Shown: positions 6,695 through 12,434 of the stretch, piece by piece | Layout of the letters: the number at the start of each line of letters is the position of its first letter | Position numbering within the stretch: position 1 is the stretch's first letter | NCBI GenBank assembly: GCA_905479545.1 | Contig: CAJQNE010000304.1 | Coordinates: forward strand, 1-16,218 | Origin: an uncultured Gammaproteobacteria bacterium | Lineage (GTDB): Bacteria > Pseudomonadota > Gammaproteobacteria > CAJQNE01 | DNA length: 16,218 nt | Reading direction: 5' to 3' | Translations under genes and position numbers: made by a program | The notes under the pieces: generated by a model | What the model was told of the DNA's origin: nothing | Database searches by the model: none | What the model saw: the letters and a program-made list of their open reading frames with translations, nothing else

Positions 6695-9151
6695 CTACAT
6701 TAGCTTAAGGAACTCTGTGAGCGCTGACTTATCGTCGGCGCTTAAATCAACACCAAACTGGTGGCCCTTGTTTTCAACCAGATCACTGCAAGTCATAAAT
6801 AGCGCGTTATGCGGGTTCTGGCTGGCGATGTTAGCCACCGGAGTACCAGCCGGGACTTTGAGCTTCGGCAGGCCCTGGCCGTCTTCACGTATGGCCAGGC
6901 GGATGTCTCTATCCGTTTTAGTAATCTTCGGCGTGCGGTGTGGTGTCACATTTTCATCGTCGCTCATGAGCAGCTGCTTCATTGCCATTTCAAACTGCTC
7001 CACCCGGCCTTTCACGGTGTAGTCAATCGTACCGTCGTCCAGATAGGTTAATTCGCCGACCGCATTGTTGTGCAGGAAGGGCGCATGCGCCCATACCGAC
7101 AGCAGTGAAATGTTGCGGTAGTAACCTGGTCCGCCAGGGCCGATTTCTTTCGTACCAACTTCGAGGCCACCAATACCCGGGAATATGGGGTTCAGCACCC
7201 GCTCTTCACTACCTGCAGCGGGCCGGTTCTTAAAGGTTTCCGAAGCGAACTGATCCCAAATATGGCCCTCATTATGGTTGGTGTGCATCGCGCGGCAGCG
7301 GTTGGTGCCGACTACGCCGTAGGGCGTTAGCTCATCGTTACCCAGCCAATCCTGACCAAACTCACCTTTATCAGCAAATTGCTTGAGGCGCTTGTTGCCG
7401 TTGGCGTCGGTGGTGAGTGCGGTGTTCTGGAATTTCGGGCTATTGCGATCCGCTTCAGCGAACTCGTACTGCCAGTAGTCTTCACTGCCAAAGGCGTGAG
7501 TCGAGTAAAAGCTCTCCAGTGCGTCTTTGTCGCCAGCAATAGAATCCGGTGGCACTTTAGTACTGTGGCAGCTGGCGCATTCGCGAGCGAACACTTTGTG
7601 GCCGCGTGGTACCTGGCTCAGGTCAATTAAGCTTTCGCCTTTGGTGCCATCAACGTCGGTGGCTTGCATCAGCGGGTAGGGGCCGCCGGTAAATAGATAG
7701 CTGGCGAGGGTTGGCATTTTTGCGTCCGCCCAGTTCCATACTTCGCAGTCGTTTGAACATTGCTGAATGTCGAACGGTTGCTGCTTGGCGTCGTCGCCAA
7801 ATAGTGCGCCGGGTAGCGGGAACTTGGGAGACCAGCATTCTTCAGTGCAGAGGCCGATATTCACGTACACGCGAATAAGTGCCAGCCAGTCGCCCACTGA
7901 GTCTTCGCCACCTTTAAGCACGTGGAAGGTCGGCGCTTCTTTCACTTCGCCGGTAACCGGGTGCTTCATTTCATGCATAAACGTCCGTTTGTTCATGAAG
8001 TCAGTGATGTTGTTCTGTGTGCCCGGGTTGTGAATAAAGTCATTCGGGTTAGCCGAGGTGTCGATGGTGCCGGGGCGACCGCCTTTAATAACGGTACGGG
8101 TGAAGTGGTTGTTCGGCGTGCCCATCAGGAAGGTCATGGGCTGAACGGTGTATTGGTTACCGATGTGGCCGGTCAGGTTCGCCCATTCTGGTTCGTTCGG
8201 GTTGGCCGGTGGGTTGGTTGGGTCAAACGCTACGTGACATTGCACACAAGGGTGGCCAATGGCCCAGCGCTTATTGGTTTCCAGCTCGCCTTCTTCGTAA
8301 GGGGAGGTTTTTGGATCAAAAACGACTTTGCCGCTATCGTCCACGATCGGATCTTTCGGGTACTTGCGGTAGCCGAGTATGCCGGTGGAGAACGGGTCTT
8401 TACATTTATCCAACCAGAAGGTGCTTTCGTCGCCCTGTACACAGTCAGGGTCGTTAATCAGGCCCCATTTGGTGAAGCGATGTGGACGTTGGCTGGTGTG
8501 CATCCACGGGGTGTAATGCATATTGCCTTCGCCGACGGCACGCTTAAGGTGAATCTCGTTTAAATCCTGGCTGCCGAATGAAAATTTAAACCACACGTCA
8601 CGGCCACGACGGATTTCTTCGCGCTTCTCAGCAGCTTTGGCCGGGTCGGTTTTCTCAAGGTCTTTAAACAGTGAGTTAACAATGCGACAGCCTTCTGCGT
8701 CATAACCGGTTTTTTGTGGCTGGTAGCAAGGTGGTGGTGGATCCTGTGGAATCGGCACGTTAGCCCAGGTGATATCGCCGTGCATTTTATGCTCTGCGGG
8801 GCTGGTACCTTCGTTCCAGACTTTTTTCGACGCCAGCGTTGCGTAAAACGCATCCTGATAGGCCTGCCAGTTCTCCTTAACTTTTGGCGCACCGTCCCAT
8901 ATACCGTTTTTCTTACCGGCATCGTGAACGTCTTCCAGCGATACGGAGCGTAGCGTACGACTAAACGGCTCATCGCTTACTGCTACCGGGCCTTCTTTAT
9001 AGTCAGCCAAGGTGCGACCAGGCTGACTGCTTTCCAGGCCAGCACCATAGTCATTCGCTGAGGTGTCGTTTTCCACCGTGTAACCAGCAAACAGGAAGTA
9101 GGCCACCGCTAGTGCGATTAGCAGGAGTATTAGTAACGCGATTTTTTTCAT
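6695..9151 (-). CDS. RoxA-like di-heme c-type cytochrome (cytochrome c peroxidase/rubber-oxygenase-like superfamily)
   Basis: An 818-residue protein with an N-terminal hydrophobic helix (residues 4-24, after MKK) that directs export. Two heme c motifs are present: CVQCH (302-306) and CASCH (525-529). Also visible are VYVNIGL (428-434), GTNRCRAMHTN (615-625), YYRNISLLSVWAHAPFLHNN (677-696) and the C-terminal HQFGVDLSADDKSALTEFLK-type ending (797 on). This order and these motifs match the RoxA-like di-heme proteins related to MauG and bacterial cytochrome c peroxidases. RoxA itself oxidatively cleaves polyisoprene; most relatives have no known substrate. His781 or His797 are candidates for the distal ligand of the second heme. 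The protein is longer than RoxA (about 680 residues) and carries CX3C pairs at 435-439 and 465-469. The ATG at 9151 is chosen for its GAGG site 5 nt upstream and the signal-like start. Whether it is an oxygenase or a peroxidase cannot be decided here. Confidence 0.82.
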   Translation of the reverse strand: MKKIALLILLLIALAVAYFLFAGYTVENDTSANDYGAGLESSQPGRTLADYKEGPVAVSDEPFSRTLRSVSLEDVHDAGKKNGIWDGAPKVKENWQAYQDAFYATLASKKVWNEGTSPAEHKMHGDITWANVPIPQDPPPPCYQPQKTGYDAEGCRIVNSLFKDLEKTDPAKAAEKREEIRRGRDVWFKFSFGSQDLNEIHLKRAVGEGNMHYTPWMHTSQRPHRFTKWGLINDPDCVQGDESTFWLDKCKDPFSTGILGYRKYPKDPIVDDSGKVVFDPKTSPYEEGELETNKRWAIGHPCVQCHVAFDPTNPPANPNEPEWANLTGHIGNQYTVQPMTFLMGTPNNHFTRTVIKGGRPGTIDTSANPNDFIHNPGTQNNITDFMNKRTFMHEMKHPVTGEVKEAPTFHVLKGGEDSVGDWLALIRVYVNIGLCTEECWSPKFPLPGALFGDDAKQQPFDIQQCSNDCEVWNWADAKMPTLASYLFTGGPYPLMQATDVDGTKGESLIDLSQVPRGHKVFARECASCHSTKVPPDSIAGDKDALESFYSTHAFGSEDYWQYEFAEADRNSPKFQNTALTTDANGNKRLKQFADKGEFGQDWLGNDELTPYGVVGTNRCRAMHTNHNEGHIWDQFASETFKNRPAAGSEERVLNPIFPGIGGLEVGTKEIGPGGPGYYRNISLLSVWAHAPFLHNNAVGELTYLDDGTIDYTVKGRVEQFEMAMKQLLMSDDENVTPHRTPKITKTDRDIRLAIREDGQGLPKLKVPAGTPVANIASQNPHNALFMTCSDLVENKGHQFGVDLSADDKSALTEFLKLM

Positions 9152-9202
9152 GGGTTCCTCGGACGCAGAGTGATTTAGCGTTTTATTGTTATGAGTTATT
9201 CG

Positions 9203-9230
9203 ATTATAGCCATAACAGAGGGCGTTGAAA
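9203..9230 (-). promoter_or_regulatory. Candidate sigma-70 promoter of the RoxA-like operon
   Basis: On the minus strand a perfect TATAAT (9208-9203) is preceded, after 16 nt, by TTTCAA (9230-9225), a poor but acceptable -35. Transcription would begin near 9196, giving a leader of about 45 nt before the RoxA-like ATG. It lies downstream of the DUF1269 terminator, consistent with an independent unit. Confidence 0.55.
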
Positions 9231-9275
9231 CGGCCATTTTTAAATGTCGCTGCCTCAGTTATCTGCGCGCTAATA

Positions 9276-9292
9276 CCTGTAAAGATTACAGG
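9276..9292. promoter_or_regulatory. Short palindrome upstream of the RoxA-like promoter
   Basis: CCTGTAA (9276-9282) and TTACAGG (9286-9292) are perfect inverted repeats with a 3-nt spacer. The site lies between the DUF1269 terminator and the candidate -35 element, about 46 bp upstream of it, where an activator could bind. The regulator is unknown. Confidence 0.45.
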
Positions 9293-9295
9293 CAT

Positions 9296-9330
9296 AAAAA
9301 AAAGGTTGATTGTGGTTAACACAATCAACC
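9296..9330 (-). terminator. Strong intrinsic terminator of the DUF1269 gene
   Basis: Read on the minus strand, an 11-bp perfect stem (arms GGTTGATTGTG and CACAATCAACC) with a 5-nt loop is followed at once by eight T residues. This is a textbook rho-independent terminator. It lies 134 bp after the DUF1269 stop and isolates that gene from the RoxA-like operon. Confidence 0.9.
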
Positions 9331-9464
9331 CAAATTCTGGTGAATCGAGGGGGGGAAGTTTCACCAGTCCTACTGGTCACGGACGCTTAAATTTGCCCGG
9401 ACTCCTGCGAAAAATTCAAACTTGTCCGCTTACCCGGCTTGCATGGCTGTCATAGAAGCAGCTG

Positions 9465-10007
9465 TTAAGAGTGCGCCACGCCACCGGTAATGGATTCGTG
9501 TTTGACGTCGGCCTGAGGAATAACTTTATGGATTACATCCACGACGTGTTCATGGCGGCTACGGGCCACTTCAACTAATATCGCTACACTGCCCTTCTCA
9601 ACGTCGCGCATGGCTTCAACCACTGCGGGGTTAGGTTCGGAAACGCCAATCAGCTGCGAACCCAGCGCGCCAACACCGACACCCAGCACTGCTGCGCCGA
9701 GCACCATTAGCCCGCTTACCGGCGCCAATAAAAATAGTAACAGTCCAACGCCAACACCAACGATTCCACCGACAGCCGCTCCGCGGAGTCTGGAAGTCTT
9801 TACGCTAGAAGCGGTCAGGCTCGGCGCTTCGTGAGAATGCATGGCACCGGCGTTTTGGCCCGGGCTTAATAAGTGGATTTGATCGTCACCGATACCATCC
9901 GCCTTTAAAGCATCTACTGCATTGCGTGCCTGAGTCTCATCGCTGACCGTAAATACCAAAGTCTCAGACACTAATCCGCCAACCTCAGACATATTGTTGT
10001 TACTCAT
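9465..10007 (-). CDS. DUF1269-family membrane protein with glycine-zipper hairpin
   Basis: A 180-residue protein. The N-terminal part (ETLVFTVSDETQARNAVDAL, then DDQIHLLS) resembles the small alpha/beta module of DUF1269 and YflT-like stress proteins. Residues about 77-120 form two adjacent membrane segments very rich in glycine (GGIVGVGVGLL and LGVGVGALGSQL). GVSEPNPAV followed by EKGSVAILVEV, and a final PQADV, match the conserved C-terminal half of DUF1269 proteins. These proteins are often linked to general stress or envelope homeostasis, but no activity is established. A strong GGAGA site lies 7 nt before the ATG. It is monocistronic: a promoter-like element and dyad precede it and a strong terminator follows. 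The first Met is preferred; a second lies at residue 6. Confidence 0.85.
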   Translation of the reverse strand: MSNNNMSEVGGLVSETLVFTVSDETQARNAVDALKADGIGDDQIHLLSPGQNAGAMHSHEAPSLTASSVKTSRLRGAAVGGIVGVGVGLLLFLLAPVSGLMVLGAAVLGVGVGALGSQLIGVSEPNPAVVEAMRDVEKGSVAILVEVARSRHEHVVDVIHKVIPQADVKHESITGGVAHS

Positions 10008-10024
10008 TGTTTTTCTCCTGAATT

Positions 10025-10056
10025 AGAACTCAACTTAAAAGTTTCAGTTAAGTTCT
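10025..10056. promoter_or_regulatory. Leader dyad upstream of the DUF1269 gene
   Basis: AGAACTCAAC (10025-10034) and GTTAAGTTCT (10047-10056) are inverted repeats with one mismatch over 10 bp. The site is 17 nt upstream of the ATG and, if the candidate promoter at 10075-10080 is used, lies within the 5' leader. It could be an operator or an RNA hairpin affecting translation. Confidence 0.45.
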
Positions 10057-10066
10057 TTGATCCTGC

Positions 10067-10085
10067 CTTTTAAAAGTATAAGCAC
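10067..10085 (-). promoter_or_regulatory. Candidate promoter of the DUF1269 gene, RpoS-like -10
   Basis: On the minus strand, TTATACTTTT contains TATACT (10080-10075). The TATACTT form recalls the -10 preferred by RpoS (CTATACTT), and no good -35 hexamer is seen 15-18 nt upstream, which also suits RpoS-type promoters. The leader would be about 60 nt. This is inferred from motif shape only. Confidence 0.4.
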
Positions 10086-10186
10086 ACGGCATGCCAGAGC
10101 AGAAATATTGCTTAAAAGTCAGTTGCTTGGAATTTAGCGGCGTAACGGCATTTCTTCTTCTGATAAAGAATTGCAGCTGTGAGGCA

Positions 10187-10204
10187 AAATTTTCCGGAAA
10201 ATTT
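10187..10204. repeat. Perfect 18-bp palindrome
   Basis: AAATTTTCC followed by GGAAAATTT has no spacer, so the duplex is exactly self-complementary. It lies about 180 bp upstream of the DUF1269 start in gene-free DNA. It may bind a dimeric regulator. No gene in the window is an obvious regulator for it. Confidence 0.55.
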
Positions 10205-10843
10205 CTGGGTAAATTTGATAATTGCGGTGGCGTGAATCGGATTTACGGTCGGATGAAGCGGTGGTTCGGCAGGCGCAAATCACGGCGGGCTCCAGGCAAG
10301 TTATGAGTACGAGCTTCGAAGAGTTGTCCATAGCCATAACGCTTTGTTGATATATCCAGATGCCAGCAGTTATATTTTTGACTTGCATGTCAGCGACTAG
10401 CCTTCTGAGCCTCGCCACCAATTTATAGTCCTCTTTCAGGTCGGCTTATTTTAGCGATAGAGGGTCTGCGTGAAGTGTCATAATTAGCGTTGATCATCAT
10501 TCGTTTTGATTGCCAGTGTAGGCGGCGCGTGTCGCCGTGGATTTTCAAACGGCTGGACGGGCTATGTCGCAGACTGGCGGTGTTTCCAGTGACTTAGGCA
10601 AGTTGCAGCGAAGGCATGCATGATGATTCTGAACAAAGTTTTATTGTCAGCTTCTAAACGGTTGTTATTTTTGTTCTGAGTTCCGGTGAAAAACTGTTTA
10701 GGCAAAAGTCGCTGAGCCCAAATAGCCGTTAACAATAATCAGCTATTGAGATTTTTGCGTCGGCCCTATCTGTTGTTGAAGGTGAGGTTTATCCGCACAA
10801 ATACGAAAGGCTTTATTAGTCATAAGTCGAGAGCTGATTTTTG

Positions 10844-10875
10844 TTGCACTGCAGCGATAATAATTAATATTTGGC
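10844..10875 (+). promoter_or_regulatory. Candidate promoter region of the DUF2853 gene
   Basis: TTGCAC (10844-10849) is followed 15-17 nt later by A/T-rich TAATATT-like sequence that could act as a -10. Spacing is ambiguous. Transcription would start near 10880 and give a leader of roughly 90 nt before the ATG at 10969. Confidence 0.35.
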
Positions 10876-10925
10876 AAACCGCTCATTAACCGCTAATGTC
10901 CGCCTCAGCGCTGACAGCGCGTGTA

Positions 10926-10941
10926 ACTTTTGGGGAAAAGT
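10926..10941 (+). promoter_or_regulatory. Leader hairpin upstream of the DUF2853 gene
   Basis: ACTTTT and AAAAGT form a 6-bp stem around a GGGG loop, ending 27 nt before the start codon and just before the ribosome site. It could modulate translation or mRNA stability, but the stem is A/U-rich and may be weak. Confidence 0.3.
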
Positions 10942-10968
10942 CGCAAGGTTCGAGAGGAAGGAGAGAGC

Positions 10969-11307
10969 ATGAGTAAGCTGGATGATTTGATCGTTAAATG
11001 TGAAGCACAATTGAAAGCCACCGGCGTTAAAGCCAGCAGCGATTTGCTGCGAGCTGTAACAAAGGGTTTGGGGCCTTCGGTATATAACCGTGATGGTCTG
11101 CTGGTAGCAGCTCGTGATAAATCTGAGCTGGATCGCATCAAGAACAACTTTATCGCCAAGAAATTGGGCGAGAAAGATGATGCTAAAGCAGACGCTGCGA
11201 TTGAATATGCCATTGACAAAATTGGACCAAGCAATCGCAATAAAATGCGTCCGGTGTTTTACACACTGATTGTGAAAAAACTGGGTAAAGAGTCGCTGTA
11301 TAGCTAA
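10969..11307 (+). CDS. DUF2853-family protein
   Basis: A 112-residue soluble protein beginning MSKLDDLIVKCEAQLKATGV. The pattern LLRAVTKGLGPSVYNRDG, then ELDRIKNNFIAKKLGEKD, and the C-terminal SNRNKMRPVFYTLIVKKLGK and ESLYS match the DUF2853 family along its whole length. These are small, mostly helical bacterial proteins of unknown function. The ATG at 10969 is chosen over an in-frame upstream ATG at 10930 because it has a strong GGAGAG site and reproduces the family N-terminus (MSKxDxLI). An intrinsic terminator follows 17 bp after the stop, so it is transcribed alone. Confidence 0.91.
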   Translation: MSKLDDLIVKCEAQLKATGVKASSDLLRAVTKGLGPSVYNRDGLLVAARDKSELDRIKNNFIAKKLGEKDDAKADAAIEYAIDKIGPSNRNKMRPVFYTLIVKKLGKESLYS

Positions 11308-11324
11308 CGACTGATTTACTGCTA

Positions 11325-11361
11325 AAGCCCCGTCCGGCGATTCGTCTGGCGGGGTTTTTTT
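11325..11361 (+). terminator. Intrinsic terminator of the DUF2853 gene
   Basis: GCCCCG pairs with CGGGGT to form a GC-rich stem, with partial pairing inside the 17-nt loop, followed by seven T residues (11355-11361). It ends about 75 bp before the next gene, so the TraB/GumN gene needs its own promoter. Confidence 0.85.
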
Positions 11362-11434
11362 ATGGCCGCAGAGTTTTTCTGGATCTATAGCTGTTGAAAT
11401 AAATAGTTGTTAGTACATCCACGCAGGGAGTTTT

Positions 11435-12301
11435 ATGATGAAAATTTGGCGCGTCGCCGTAGTGCTTTTATTGCTGGTGGTAACGCAAATGGCGATAGGG
11501 AAATCCGCGGTGTGGCAAGTCAGTAAGGGATCTGAAAAACTCTATGTGGCGGGCTCGGTGCATTTAATGAAACCAAGTGATTACCCGCTGCCTCCTGAGT
11601 TTGATAGAGCCTGGCAGCAGACGGCCGTTGCGGTATTCGAGACTGATTTGGATGCGGGTTCCGATCCGGCGTTCCAGCAACAATTGATGGCAGTTTTTGC
11701 GAACCCTCCCGGTGTAACCGCGCAAAGTCAGCTGGAACCTGTGTTGTGGGAGAAGCTGGTGCTAAAAGCCAACGAGCTACAGCTTCACATCGACCAATAT
11801 CAGATGTTTCACCCGTCATTCATTACGCTACTGCTCACTATCGGTGAACTGGCAAGTAGCGGTATTGCGCCGCAGCATGGGGTCGACGGTCACTATTTGC
11901 AGATGGCGAAAGCAGAGGGGAAGTCTGTTCAGGTTTTAGAGACGCCTGCCGAACAAATTTCCTACCTTGCGAGCCTAAAGGAAGTTGATGCAAATAAAGG
12001 CGTTGCTATCGCGTTGCAGGATATCGAGCGTCTGGAAAGCATGATCACCGACATGATGAAGTATTGGCGGGCTGGTGATATGCCGGAATTGCATCAGCTA
12101 GCTGCGGAATCCATGGGCCAGTTCCCGGAAGTTTACGAGGCACTGATCGTCACACGGAACCGGCGCTGGACGGTGCAGATCGCCTCAATGCTTAACAGCG
12201 ACCCGGTGGAGTTCGTGCTGGTAGGTTCAATGCATCTGGCCGGGCCGGACAGTGTGTTGAAAATGCTGGCAGCCCGAGGGTACGAGGTTACGCAATTTTA
12301 G
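11435..12301 (+). CDS. TraB/GumN family secreted protein (putative metalloprotease-like)
   Basis: A 288-residue protein with a typical signal peptide (residues 1 to about 22-24). The mature part shows TraB/GumN (PF01963) features: the first Gly-Ser-x-His (GSVH, 40-43), Glu69 in VFETDLD, GVDGHYLQMAKAEGK (149-163), VLETPAEQ (167-174), RNRRW (241-245) and the second Gly-Ser-x-His (GSMHLAGPDSV, 264-274). The family includes the animal TIKI Wnt-cleaving metalloproteases, in which the paired His motifs and Glu bind metal. Bacterial members are mostly uncharacterised periplasmic proteins. Both His motifs and the Glu are retained, so it may be active. Two adjacent ATG codons exist; the second (11438) is better spaced (7 nt) from AGGGAG. 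It stands alone after a terminator. Substrate unknown. Confidence 0.92.
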   Translation: MMKIWRVAVVLLLLVVTQMAIGKSAVWQVSKGSEKLYVAGSVHLMKPSDYPLPPEFDRAWQQTAVAVFETDLDAGSDPAFQQQLMAVFANPPGVTAQSQLEPVLWEKLVLKANELQLHIDQYQMFHPSFITLLLTIGELASSGIAPQHGVDGHYLQMAKAEGKSVQVLETPAEQISYLASLKEVDANKGVAIALQDIERLESMITDMMKYWRAGDMPELHQLAAESMGQFPEVYEALIVTRNRRWTVQIASMLNSDPVEFVLVGSMHLAGPDSVLKMLAARGYEVTQF

Positions 12302-12354
12302 TCCGGGCTACGCGTCACCCGGCAAAATACGACGGTTCAACCGGCGCAATAGGG

Positions 12355-12387
12355 CGCTGGTCGTCGCTTATAAACAGCCAGCGTTTT
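12355..12387 (+). terminator. Possible weak terminator after the TraB/GumN gene
   Basis: CGCTGG (12355-12360) and CCAGCG (12378-12383) are inverted repeats with a 17-nt loop, followed by only four T residues. It is 54 bp after the stop and 48 bp before the helicase gene. The long loop and short T-run make it a weak call. Confidence 0.35.
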
Positions 12388-12434
12388 CTGCTGTAGTATC
12401 GACCAGTTTCCAGCGTCATATTAGCTTAATTTTT

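Larger units (their letters stand above)
10081..10968. other. Long divergent intergenic region without a supportable protein gene
   Basis: About 890 bp separate the divergent DUF1269 and DUF2853 genes. Short open frames exist on both strands (for example 10091-10306 and 10134-10421) but lack ribosome sites, overlap each other and encode no recognisable protein. Visible structure is an 18-bp palindrome at 10187-10204, small hairpins at about 10528-10544 (GGCG/CGCC) and 10926-10941, and A/T-rich promoter-like sequence at 10844-10875. A small RNA gene could be hidden here, but no promoter-plus-terminator pair was convincing. Confidence 0.55.

Noticed and set aside
7922..8563. 213-codon plus-strand frame inside the RoxA-like gene
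   Set aside because: A shadow frame opposite a clear cytochrome gene with heme motifs; its translation shows no domain and it has no ribosome site.
9152..9364. N-terminal extension of the RoxA-like ORF by 71 codons
   Set aside because: It would run across the promoter, the palindrome and the DUF1269 terminator. The ATG at 9151 has a good ribosome site and starts a proper signal sequence.
10091..10421. Two overlapping short ORFs on opposite strands (10091-10306 plus, 10134-10421 minus)
   Set aside because: No ribosome site, no recognisable motif, and low-complexity basic composition typical of chance frames.
10930..10968. Upstream start for the DUF2853 gene
   Set aside because: The later ATG has a strong ribosome site and matches the family N-terminus; the extra residues read through the ribosome site itself.
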